From: Nomia melanderi
Taxonomy: Eukaryota; Arthropoda; Insecta; Hymenoptera; Halictidae
Reading direction: 5' to 3'
DNA: 64,000 bases
Assembly: GCF_051020985.1 (NCBI RefSeq)
Contig: NC_135000.1
Span: 25,884,784-25,948,783 of the forward strand
Under the pieces are notes generated by a model. That model was given only the letters and a program-made list of their open reading frames with translations. It made no database searches and was not told where the DNA came from. The position numbers and the translations under genes were made by a program. Positions 34,668 through 46,600 of the stretch are shown here, in pieces; within the stretch, counting starts at the first letter, position 1, and every line of letters begins with the position of its first letter.

Positions 34668-37600
34668 TTAATTCAAAGCGGTGGATGTAAGAACAGCGAC
34701 TCCTCTCTCGTAGAAACTGTGAGGATCTTGACTAGGAGCAATATTTAAATCGACAGTAAAGAGCAACTCGGTACGGGTGCTGTTAAGGTATACCGGCAAA
34801 GATAGTTTCCCCTTTCGGACCTCGTCGGTGGAGGATCGTATCCATCTCAACATGGTAACTGGTAGATCAGTCATAATGGTCGAGGTCAAGTACAACTGAT
34901 TATCCTTGCATTGCGCTCCTTGCAACTTCAAGCCAGTCACTGCGAACGAACAGTCGTCGGTTGCAATGTTATCACCGTCTCCTATAGTCACGTCCAACTG
35001 AAGCTCTTCCAGGGACCAGCTATTTGCTTGCGCTATGCATTGTCTCGTTGCTGTAATGTATGCTTCTGGATTCAATAATCCTCCAAGCCAAACGGGGAAA
35101 CTCTAAGACACAACAAGATCACAATGATTTAGATCATAAATAAATAGGTGTACAAATAAGCAATAGAACTGAGATATGAAATTCTTAACGAACCTTGATT
35201 TCTTTAGCTCCTCCTTGAGACACTAGCCGTGATACTTCTTGCAACTGCGACACCCTGTGACTAAAATCTGTTATCCACTGTATAACGGTGCATCCTCTTG
35301 GAACGGTGTATCGCCTCCAACCAACAGGTAAAATACCTTTCACCAACTCCGATAACATGGTTCTGTGATAATTGGTCTGCTTCTTCTTACCCTGCACAGA
35401 CAGAAAGTGAGCAAAGTTATAAATCCATTACGGTAACAGCAAGTCGACGAGAGATAATGAAATACCTGACAGATCAAGACAACGTCTTCTAAGTCATGAA
35501 TCACATCCTGCAGTAATTTGGCACCGCTGTTAACTTCCCTCTCGAAATATCTGTAGAGCGGATCCTTTATGTTCTCCACGGTTCTTCTCAAAGTCGGCAA
35601 ATTCTTTGGAAGCAGTTGCAACCACGTTGAAGCCGAATTGTGCAACGTTCTCATCCACGACGGCCGACCGTCAGCCTCTGCCTCCCTAGGTGTATCCAAG
35701 GATTCCTCGTTAGAATAGGCCAGTTCGTCCTCGTCTTCCAGCTGTTGCATCTTCAACAGCTTGGATACCAAATCCGTTCCTCTTGTTGTAAGCAACACTT
35801 TCTCAGCGTTGTTCGGTAACCCGAGCCAAGAAGGAGTCTGTCTATCCGACAGGGATTCGATCCACTTCAGGAAATGATCCCGCCTGGTACCATCCGGCAT
35901 GGTAATGTGTCTTTGGCTGCTTTGTATACCGTCGATGTTGGCGACTAGCGCGAAATCCGCCTCGAATGATCTCGGAGTAAACAGTTTCCGAAGGAAGGAT
36001 GCCAGTAAACGTTGATCGAAATCATTGTCTATCTTGCCACCGTATATGCATTGAGAGAGCAACGTCACCAGAGCATCCCAAGGCACCTTCTCCGGCGGCA
36101 AGTTGGTTCGACCCATCGCAGTGGTCTCTATCCACGTGTCCAGCGTGTCGCAAGCTACTCTCAGGTCGCTCTCGTTGAACTCGTAGTGCTTGGCCCATCC
36201 CAACGGCGCGTAACGAAGACGTTCCTGGACGATAGCGTGGAACCATGCGAGCAGGAAGTACAGGCGAGCCCTTTCGTTAGGGGCCTTCATCATTCTTGAC
36301 GCAGGCACAGTGCTGAACGTTCGCAACAGGTTGGCTCTGATGCCTGGCGGTGGTTCGAACACGAATATTCTACCAGCTCTGAGGAGATTGACAGGTACCT
36401 TTGGACTGATCTCCATAGTTAGGAAGAGCCTGAAGCTAGCATGTGGTTGTAAACTGTGCAGCTTCTTTTCAAGCTGCACCAACCACTGTGGCGCCAGATG
36501 AACGTTCTTCAACAATACCCATCTGCCGGCTTTGACAGCCATGTTTATCGCTCTGTCAGCCTGATTGAATCCTTCTGTGGATCCTATCGCGATGCTGGCT
36601 ATCTGCTTGCCCGATTCGGCAGCGAGGTCGTCGACTCTGCCAGAGGCATCGAAGCCAGGCACTGAACACAGCAGAGCAGGCACGGTGGCCTTCAACTCGT
36701 TCTCGACGACAGAGGCAAAGTCGAGTTCCGCCTCTGCAGCAGCCATAAACGATTCACCCAAGGCACAAGTGATGACCAAAGTCGCCGCGGCTATCACGCG
36801 GTCCGGCCGGAACGCTTGTATCACCAGCAACTGGTGCATAGCTGTACCTGTCGGTGTTAGGGGCTTCTCTTCGTCCCAGAGTTTTGGCACGCAGGTTTCA
36901 GGTGTCGACGACTGCAGCCACGAGTTGAACTCTTCGTTCTCCTGAATCTTCTCCGACAACTTCTTGAAAGCCGGCAGCCTAAGGCTCAAACGCATCATGG
37001 CTTCTTGCTGTTCGGAACTCAAGTTGGGCAGAAGAGGTCCTCGGACGTTCAGAACGCCCTCTTTGCCGCGCAGGAAGAATGTAAATTCACTGTCGTACGT
37101 CGACTCCGCGGTGATTCCTTTCAGATGTATTCTGCACAGGAGCAACGCGAAAGTCAATCTATCGGTGTGCAACATTCCACGTGCAATTCGCTCGTAGCAG
37201 GCTGAGAATAAGTCGCTGGTGATTACCGATAACCTCTGCGTGTAGTCCGATATATTGAACAACCTCGGATTTTGAGATAACACGGACGTGAAAACGTCCA
37301 GGAACATCTTCAGAGAATACTGATAGAGGAAGTGTACTTGATTCAAGCTGTCCATTGTGAAGTACATGTTCGAGCAGGCTTGAGACAGAGGCATGTACTG
37401 CTGAGAAACCGTTTCGATTTCTGCTATTACTTTGTCCGTCTCTTCGACCTTCTTACTAATATCGGCTGCTTCTTGCTTCAGTGTCTCCAGGGTGGTAATC
37501 ACCGAGTCGTCATCGAGAATCTTTCCTTTGGCGTCGTTCAGCGCTTGCAGTAAAGACTTCTCGAGTTGCCTCAGTCGCAGATGGAATTCACCTTGCAGTT

Positions 37601-40600
37601 TCAATAGGTCAGACCGTTTCTCATCAATGTCTGGCCGTTCAGCTTTGAGCACCTGATTCAAACACTGACTCTGCAACGAGCTTCTGGTGACAGTGAAGTT
37701 GACGAAGGTAACGCGAGAACAAATGTCTGGCGGAAATTCGACCGTTGGATCTCTCGTGGACAGGAAGATGACGAAGGATGGCGAAAGATCGATGTCTTGA
37801 TCACCAAGAGTGATCAATACTCGTCCACCTGTTCTCCTTAATTCTCTGTTCAATACAGGATTCAGTATAGGATCGTAATTCTCGACGTCTTGTACCAACA
37901 GAGGATTACCGAAGCGCAGCGCGCTTTCCAGATTCTTTCTAAACGAGTCATCCAAGAAGCTGGTCTTCGTAATTTTACGGTCCTTGAATTCGTTCATTAT
38001 AAACTCGGTTGCTTGACCGGACGGATCTATGATCAACGGGTATCTATTGAATCGCTTCAACATAATAGCATTTTCGGTGCAGAGGTCGTCTGTCGGTAGA
38101 GCATTTGCTTGCCATCTGAGCCGCTCGTCGGGGTTCGAGAGGTATTCGGTTCTCGCAATGTCTGCTCGGAATTGTAGATTTGCTAGGTGTAAATGTTGAC
38201 ACCAGGTGCTGAATAGATTTTGTCGGTACTGCAAATAAACGAACGTAACAAATCAATGTTTTGTTATTTTTCTTTCAAGGAAAGTATATCATATTATTAG
38301 CTCTTTGCCACCACTTGATTACATACGGTAAAACTATAAAACTTGATATTTAATATTACACTATACATATAATGCACCAATTTGAGAAATATTGAAATAG
38401 CTTAACTTGATTTCACACAGTAAAACTATAAAATTTGATATTTAATGTTATACTACATATGATGCATCAATTTGAGAAATATTGAAATAAAATAGTTCAA
38501 CTTAATTTCATATAGTGAAATTACAAAATTTGATATTTAATATTACACTACATATAATGCACCAATTTGAGAAATATTGAAATAAAATAGCTTCACTTGA
38601 TTTCATATAGTAAAACTATAAAACTTGATATTTAATATTACACTATACATATAATGCATAAATTTGAGAAATATTGAAATAAAATAGCTTTGTTCCTCGA
38701 TGCATAATTTCTCTTCAAGTTAATTTCACAAAATATCGTCTTTGCCTCATCATCAAATGTTCAAATACTTCTAGTGAAAAACTGCAGAAAGCAAAGGGTT
38801 AGACACCACAGAATGCTTACGTGTTGATCGAAATATCCTGCATAAGCCAGAAAAGCGGAGGACAATAGAACATCCCCAATGATGGTAGACATCTGGCTCT
38901 TGAAGGTTTCGCTGGTGGCTTCCCATCGTTCCCTTTCGATGACCAGCGACTTCAGTAAAGCAATGGAACGATCCACTTTCGCCTGAACACTCTCCAAATC
39001 AGCTTTGATGGCTTGCGCCTGAGAAATCAACTGAGCGTATTCCTCCTTGTACGAGGCTATACTCTGCTCCATTTGCGTGATCAAATTCTTCACTTCTTCG
39101 CCCTTCTGTTTATTCGTTTCGGCCTGTCGTTCCAAAGAATAGAGCTCTTCCCTCAACGGCTCGACGCGTTTCAACATATCCGCGTACTCGATCTAAAATT
39201 GTTCAACATTAAAAATGAACACCCTCTCGTTACTCGCAAGACCAGAACATACAGTTTCGACCGATGATAATTACCTGCGCGGTAGCCCATTTAACGAGAG
39301 GCCCGCAAGCCAAGCTGGCTCGGTTGACTTTTTCAAAGTTATAATCGGGATTGCTCAAGTATCGACTCTTCATCTTTTCTCTAACTTCGTCCCTAGATAC
39401 AACGGATCAATCGTGAGGAAGCGTTCAATTATTCTCAATCATGGTTTCGGTATGCTTGGTTAACGAACGAACACCCAGAACTTGAAATAGTATTTTTAAT
39501 TATCGCATCACACATGTAATCTCGGTTAGTAACAATAAATCGACGTTAAGTGTCGTTCGCGTCATGCTGCGAGAAATAAATATTAACAACAGTAGTGGAT
39601 TCGTGAATTTCAAAAAGTTGAAATTGTTTCTCTTTGTTCGCCCCCCGCCCCTCGCTTTAATTTACACAAACGAAAATTTAGGTTTGAGATCAGCAAGCAC
39701 AGAGATTAGTTGTACACTCATACAACGAGTATTAGTGGTACACGTTAGGCTCGAGGCGTACATTATAATAAATAATAATGTTTCTTCTCGTTTGAACAAT
39801 AAAAGTACGGGAAGGACTCTCGTGTAAACGGACAGTGTTCACTGATCCCCTCGGTCAAGGAATTCGATCGTTCGTCAAGGAAAGAGAACATTGAAAGCAT
39901 GCTTACGTAATATCCTCGGTACTGAAATTAGAGACAATAGTATTGATAAAATTGTCCCTCATGATCACAGCACGGATCGATTTCCAATCACTGGCATTTT
40001 CACCAAGCAATAAACAGATAGACTCCAACGCGACCTTCACGATAGCTGGCGGATTTGCCATGGACCGAACTTCGACTAAATGTTGTTTCTTTATCGACTT
40101 CACCGCTACACCGAGAAAAACGAAACGAATTTCATATAATACAGTGGAGAATAACAAATAGCAGGCATGGTGCAAATTAGACAAGTTATTATAGAAGAAA
40201 CAAAAGTTATACGAGAGACAAGCTTCACAGGGCTGCGCATCAGTCTGGCCGACCTAGAAAGTTATTCACACAATGGTAGACACAATATCCGCGTGTCGCG
40301 TGTCCTTATGGTTCTCCGCAAGGAGCAACATCGAATATGCTTAGAAATAAACCAGATTTTAACGCTAACCGTACCGCGACTGGTCGAATGACCGATTTTA
40401 AAATTTGATGAAAAATTGTCTATTTTCTGTTCATTTGACTTTCTATCAATTCTTTCTTAATCAATTCTTATATTGTCCTATTAATCAGTTTATCAGTTTC
40501 TGTCTGTTCTTTTGTTTAAGTTTCTATTAAAAATTTTTATTTTATTTTATAACTGATAATTTCACTGGTTTAGAGATAGTTGTATCTTAAGTGCTGGTAC

Positions 40601-43600
40601 GTTTAGTGTTAAACCAGAAACGAGATGCTCTTTGTGTTCGCAAGAACTCGCGCGCGCGCGGATGAATTGTATAGGTATATAGATAGCCAAGGGACATGTA
40701 ATAACATACATATATCTGAAGCGGTTATAGAATCGTTTTTGCCTAGCAGATGAGTTTTCCGAGTAACGTAGTTCCGAACATTCAGCAGGCCCTAGATAAT
40801 TGTTCCCTTACGTGATGTTCTCTGTGTTGAAGTTGACGATGGTCGGAATGAAACTATCCTTCATAATGACGGCGCGTATCTGTTTCCAATCGGTCGCATT
40901 CTCTTCGAGCAACAGGCATATAGATTCTAAAGCCACCTTTACGATGCTGGGCGGATTCGCCATCGAACGAATTTCGACTAGATACTGTCGCTTAATCCCC
41001 TTGACAGCTACACTCATCGGAAACGTTTCAGCGCAAGGTGGCATGTGTTTTTCTCGGTACATTCAAAATGTAACGGATCACCGACGATTGCGGACACTCG
41101 TCGAGAAACCGAGTCTTTCCGCAATCGTCGCGAGAACGTGAAACAATGACAATATACAATAAACGCGAACAATACCCACCGTTCTGCGCGTCGATGACAG
41201 CCGGTTCGACTTGCGCCAGGTCGGCCATCACATCGTCCCTCTTCTGATTGATAGCCAACGTTTGCACTGACAATTGCAGTTGAATCTCTTGACTCTGCAG
41301 CTTCTTCATTTCCGCCTCTTGCTGGTCCATAATCATTTGCTTCAGTTTCGCGTTGGCGGCTTCGTTCTTGGCGTGCAGCTCCTGTACAACAGAGATCCAT
41401 GAGAAAAGGAAGATCTTTGTAGCAGAAAGTGGAGTGAACGTCGCGAGCAGTTCACCTGAGATTTGATGGCCAAGCTCTTCTGCATTTCTTCCACCTGCTC
41501 CACCGTCTCCGCGATTTTGCTCAGACCGACGTTCAGATGTAACTGTTGCTCCTCCAAGTCGCTCCTCTTCTCTTGGTACAGCTTCACGAAATGATTGATG
41601 AAGTCGAGGTAATGACGCGGCGTGATCGCCATAGTCCTACTGCCGCGTTTCGCGAGTCTCGCGTTGGCTTTGTGCAACGTCTGATGCACGTACACACATG
41701 CGTTGATCACGGCGTCCCTGTGCGACGGCTGCGACGGTATCAACGAGCACACGGACGGGAAGAAGTCGGGACACTTCCACGCTGGCCTCTCCAAGTCCAC
41801 GCGACTGGTGAATTCTTTTCCAACTTGGAAAAGCGCATCGTCGGACCAGTCACCGAACCAGTTCAACACGCATCTGTTGAACAGAGCGGGCGACGTCGCG
41901 GCCCGGTCTTTAAGACCGTCTGTACTGGGATTCATGGTGAACACCACGTGCAAGTTCTTCATAACTTGACCAGTGAACCACTTGTACAGCTCCTCGTTGG
42001 AGTCCAGCATCAGACCCTCGCGCTGCGCTCCTTCTTTGCACTGCGTCATCAGCGTGGTATATTCGTCGCCCTCGAACAGTCCTGGCACCTCTCCGTTCGC
42101 CAGCAACGTGTTCATGCGCTCGAGGAACCCGGAATCCAACACGTTCGATTCGTCGAGTATAAATGCTATCTTCTCATCCTTGCAACCGGAACGTCTCAGT
42201 ACTTGTCGCAAATCCTCGTCGAAGTCTTCGCCGGTGTACTTGTTGTGCACCTATTGAAATGAAACCGACGGTTAATGAATATTCAGAGAGAGTTTTCCTT
42301 TCTTACAAACTGAAGTTCCATACCTTTATTTGGAATATCGATAAACCGTTCATCCACGCAACGAATCTGGACAGAGTTGTCTTACCAGCGCCAGAGACAC
42401 CGATCAGCAATAAATGTCCCTGAGGCTGACGGAAAATTCTGTCAATTCGTAGAACGTGTTCGAGAACTTCGTCGAACAGTACCAAAGGCACGTCTAATTC
42501 TTCCTCGTAGAACACTTTCAATCTTGCCCTGACGTAGTCACGTAACTCTTGCCTGTTCACCGGCACGTAGTCTTTGGATAGCCAATTGCTGTACAAAATG
42601 GGCCTGGCCAGCGCTTTCTCTCTGTCGACGTTCATGAAGTGTCTCATAGCGACGGTGTCTATGTTCTTGTTTGTCCAAGCTCTTTCGGAGTCTTCCACCA
42701 ATCTGTCTTGGAAGAGGCGAAGAGCCTCGTGGGCCCACAGTCGCACGAGTCCTTCAACCGACAGGTTATCGAGAGGTCTGATAGCTTCGCAAATTCCTCG
42801 GACCCATCTGGTCATCTCGCGCGGGGAATACACGTAATGAGGTTGCATGTCCTGAGTGAATCTCTCCTGTGAAGCCAGGTAGAACTCTACCATTGCATTC
42901 GTCAATGACTCCGCGTAGCCCCTCAATGAAGGTGTTAATCTGTAAGACAATATAATAAAACATAATAGAACCTTTCACCTTTCTGTGGCGTACCACGTGA
43001 ACGTTATAAATTGAGAGAGAACAGTCCTTACCGAAGCATGGCGCGAGTAAATGTACCGTAGATCTGCTTCAACGAAGTCTCTCCCGGATAGTCGACATAG
43101 ATCACTGGAACGTGTCGCAAGAATCTGTGGCTCAGCGGCTTTCTGCCCGGATCTGTCGGAGGATTGCAAGCACCGACAAACTGTATTCTTTCTAAAGTGA
43201 CCCAGGCCTGGTCGCTGGTTCGATAAAAGCCTCTGTGCTCTACGAGCTGTCTCAAGAACGAGATCACGCGTTGCGTTCCGTAGTTATCCATGTCGGGTAA
43301 ATTGATCTCGTCGCAGAATAGAACCAGCCATTTGCCCAGTTGCACCGGCGAGAGAACCACGCCGTTCGGAGTCTTTCGATACTCGCAGTAATGGTCGAAC
43401 GTCTTGAGCAGCAACTCGGGAGTGGTGGCAGACGAGAAGTTCAGGCCGACAACCTCCATGTCCGGTAATGCTCGCAGGGCGGAGAACAGTGTCATGGTTT
43501 TGCCGGAACCCGGTGGCCCACAAAGCACTGGAAAATAATATATACACAGATGTATAGAAATTGTTATTATACAGATGCACAAACTTGTATGCGACGCCTA

Positions 43601-46600
43601 TTACCGATTGGTTTGTGCTCCGCTAGCCACGTGTACAGCAAGCTCTCGTGCCTCACAGTGTCCAGAGTCGGCACGACGATATCAGGACTCGCGACCTTGT
43701 GTGTCTCCACCTCGATCTGCGGTACTTTGTTGCTCCACGGCAACCATTCGCCGTGAATACTCACTTCGAAGTCTATGATGGGAATGTTATTTTGCGTTGG
43801 CAGTGGCACAGTCGTGATAGATCTGACAAAGTCTCCCAAGTCAGACCTAACCTTAAGCTTGGCATCTCCAGCGAAACTCCACAATAAAGCGTACACCAAA
43901 CACTTTGGCATGTAACGCTCCAGCTGTTCGCTCGGCAACGGAAAGTCTGTGTGCGAATGATTATATTGCAGGACATTTCGCACGGATTGATTCAGCATGG
44001 AGAACAAGGAACTCAACGCTCGCAAACGCGTGAAGTCCATTATGTGCTCTTGCTTCATAGCGTATTCCAAGCATCTCACTACCAGCCCATCCGGAGCAAA
44101 GTAGCTCTGCAAAATGCTGGCAACTTCTCTCTGCACTGATAACGCGGGCGAGACGGTGTCTTCTTTCTCTGATGCCTTTTTCGTGAGGTTGTCCTCTTCT
44201 CCGTCCTCGAGTGGAATGTTTCTTAATCGTAGCATGTAATTCTCGAATATCATCTCCGTGGAGAGCACATCTTCGGAGAACCAAACCATACCGCAACGGG
44301 AAACGGTGGCCAGCGTGGCATACTTCAGGTCTTGAACTTCGAACATGACCCTCACGTTCGGCGGCAGACTGAGACGTTCGCCATTCGGCAGAGTCAACAG
44401 CTTGTTGTCATCCAACACGGAATTCAAATTTTCAACCCATTCCGGATCGACGTCGCCGTCGAATATGATCCATTGTCGTTTGTTTATCTCTCCTCTCACG
44501 TTGTCGATGATCTTCCTGAGGATGTGCGTGAACAGACCGTCCGTCCATTCACGAGTGTTCGGGTCCAACACGCCGTACAATGTTTCCTTGCTGATCGCTT
44601 TAGGGTCGATCACGTGCGCAACGCCTTCCACGCCCTCGAACCGTTCCAAAGCTTTCAAGAGTACCTTCCAGGCCATCGTCTTTCCGGAACCGCTGGGCCC
44701 GACCATCATCAAGCCGTGATTCAGATTGCAAATTTGATAAAGTTGGAGTACCTAAATCAAAGGATAGTCAGACTCGAAGGAACACGGGAAAACAGAGGAA
44801 CGATATGATGCGAATTTATAAGACAGGATACCGTTTATAACATTCAACGATATCGATCGTGCGACACCTAATCACAGGTTACTTTCTCTCACCTTTCCTA
44901 GCCAGCTCCCACGGACTACTTCCTGAGAGTGCATATGATAAACAGTTTAAATGGTAAGAATTACATCGTCTACGTTATATTATAATCTTGTAAGAAAATA
45001 GGCCAGATAAAAGAAAAAAGAAAAAATATGAAATCAAATTTGTTTGCATGCTTTCATTTTGACTGTTCAGTTGGTTTCGTGCTGCTGTTTCGAATGGAAA
45101 GCGAATGTTGTGCAAGTAAAGATTATTTACAGCGAGGCCGATATCACGACAGACGATTACCTTCTCTTGCCATGCACCTCCCTGTTCGTCGCCCTCGCCG
45201 CAAACGAGATACTCCTCCATGCACACCTTCCTGATTTGATCCTTCAATCCTGCGAACGTACGTTTCACTTAGAATGTGGACACGGTGGAATTGAAACATA
45301 AGAGTTCCATCGAACGGTTAAATTACCTTTCATCTCGGCTCGAGTATAGTTCACATTCGGGAATACGTCGTTCAATAAACTGAACAACAACGGAATATCT
45401 TCGGCAACCAATTTCGGTACCATCGTCTCGCAAACGGACTGAATAAGGATCTCTTGCTCCGGCAGATTCTCAGCTATCGATGCCTCGTCGATGTTAGTTT
45501 CGCCGCGATTCTGCATGCCCTCTTTAATCTTCTGTATGCGATCTCGTTTTACATTGCCGGCGGAGATCAGTACCGATTTCAGCGCTCGAAGACCGAAATC
45601 GTAATGAGATTGGTCCGACAGTTGTTCGTCGCACAGTCTGAAGAAATATCATGATTCACGATCATTATTAGTGTCATTGTTATAATAAGATTACATTGGA
45701 ATGATGGAAGAGATTATGGAAAATTACTTACTTGAAGAATGGTACTATTTTACACGCCAATTTTTCAGCCGATCTAAATCCTTGACTGAACAACATCACT
45801 TCAGCTATCAGCTGCCTGTCCGGGGTAGTCATAGCTAAGGATCTGAATAATTTCTTCAAGTTGTCAGGAAGATTCGATCGTCCGGCATAGCCAGGATTCA
45901 TGGTGATAAAGATTGCCATGTCCGTAGAGACTTTGACTTGCTTGCCGACCAATTCCACGCACAGGGTTCCTTCTTTCTTCCCTTCCATTTGACTCTTCAA
46001 TGCCTCCTGAATAGTTTGTACTTGTTGGGAGACAGCTGAGAGCATACGTTCCTCCAGACGATTGAATTCATCGAAGCAACCCCACGCGCCGACTTGACAG
46101 AGACCGACGAAGATACGACCCATGGCCTAAAGAAAGAAAGAAAGAATAAAATGTAAACGTTGACACGTGTTTCAATTAAGATAGTTCAATTAACTTGTCC
46201 TACAATATCGTGGCAGACTTGTGAAGATTTCAAATAGAATTTAACAAATATAAATATCTTGGTTTGCACTCGGAAGCATTTCGTTAGAGATTAACATTTC
46301 CCAACTTGACACAGATGATATTTTTTGAAATTAACTCAAAGAGAAATCACAAGTGAATTGAGGAACAAAGCTTTTTTATCCCAACATTTCACACACTGAT
46401 GCATTATACACAGTTCAGTATTAAATATCAAATTTTATAGTTCCACTGCATCAAATCAAGTGATAACTGAGACCCACATCTGACTCAGTCGCCATTTGGT
46501 TTGATACAGCAGATTTACAAAGTTAGATGTTGAATATTAAAGTTCATTTAACGTAATTACCCATGAAACGCTAAAACAGAATACTTCTATCCATTGATTC

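Noticed and set aside
39564..39827. Open frame between dynein exons 16b and 17 as a possible third alternative exon
   Set aside because: It is on the opposite strand with no similarity to the stalk tip. No third homologue of the alternative exon was seen on the - strand.
41546..42262. 238-aa open frame on the + strand opposite dynein exon 14
   Set aside because: It is antisense to a strongly conserved AAA-domain exon and matches no family. Such shadow frames are expected in constrained coding sequence.
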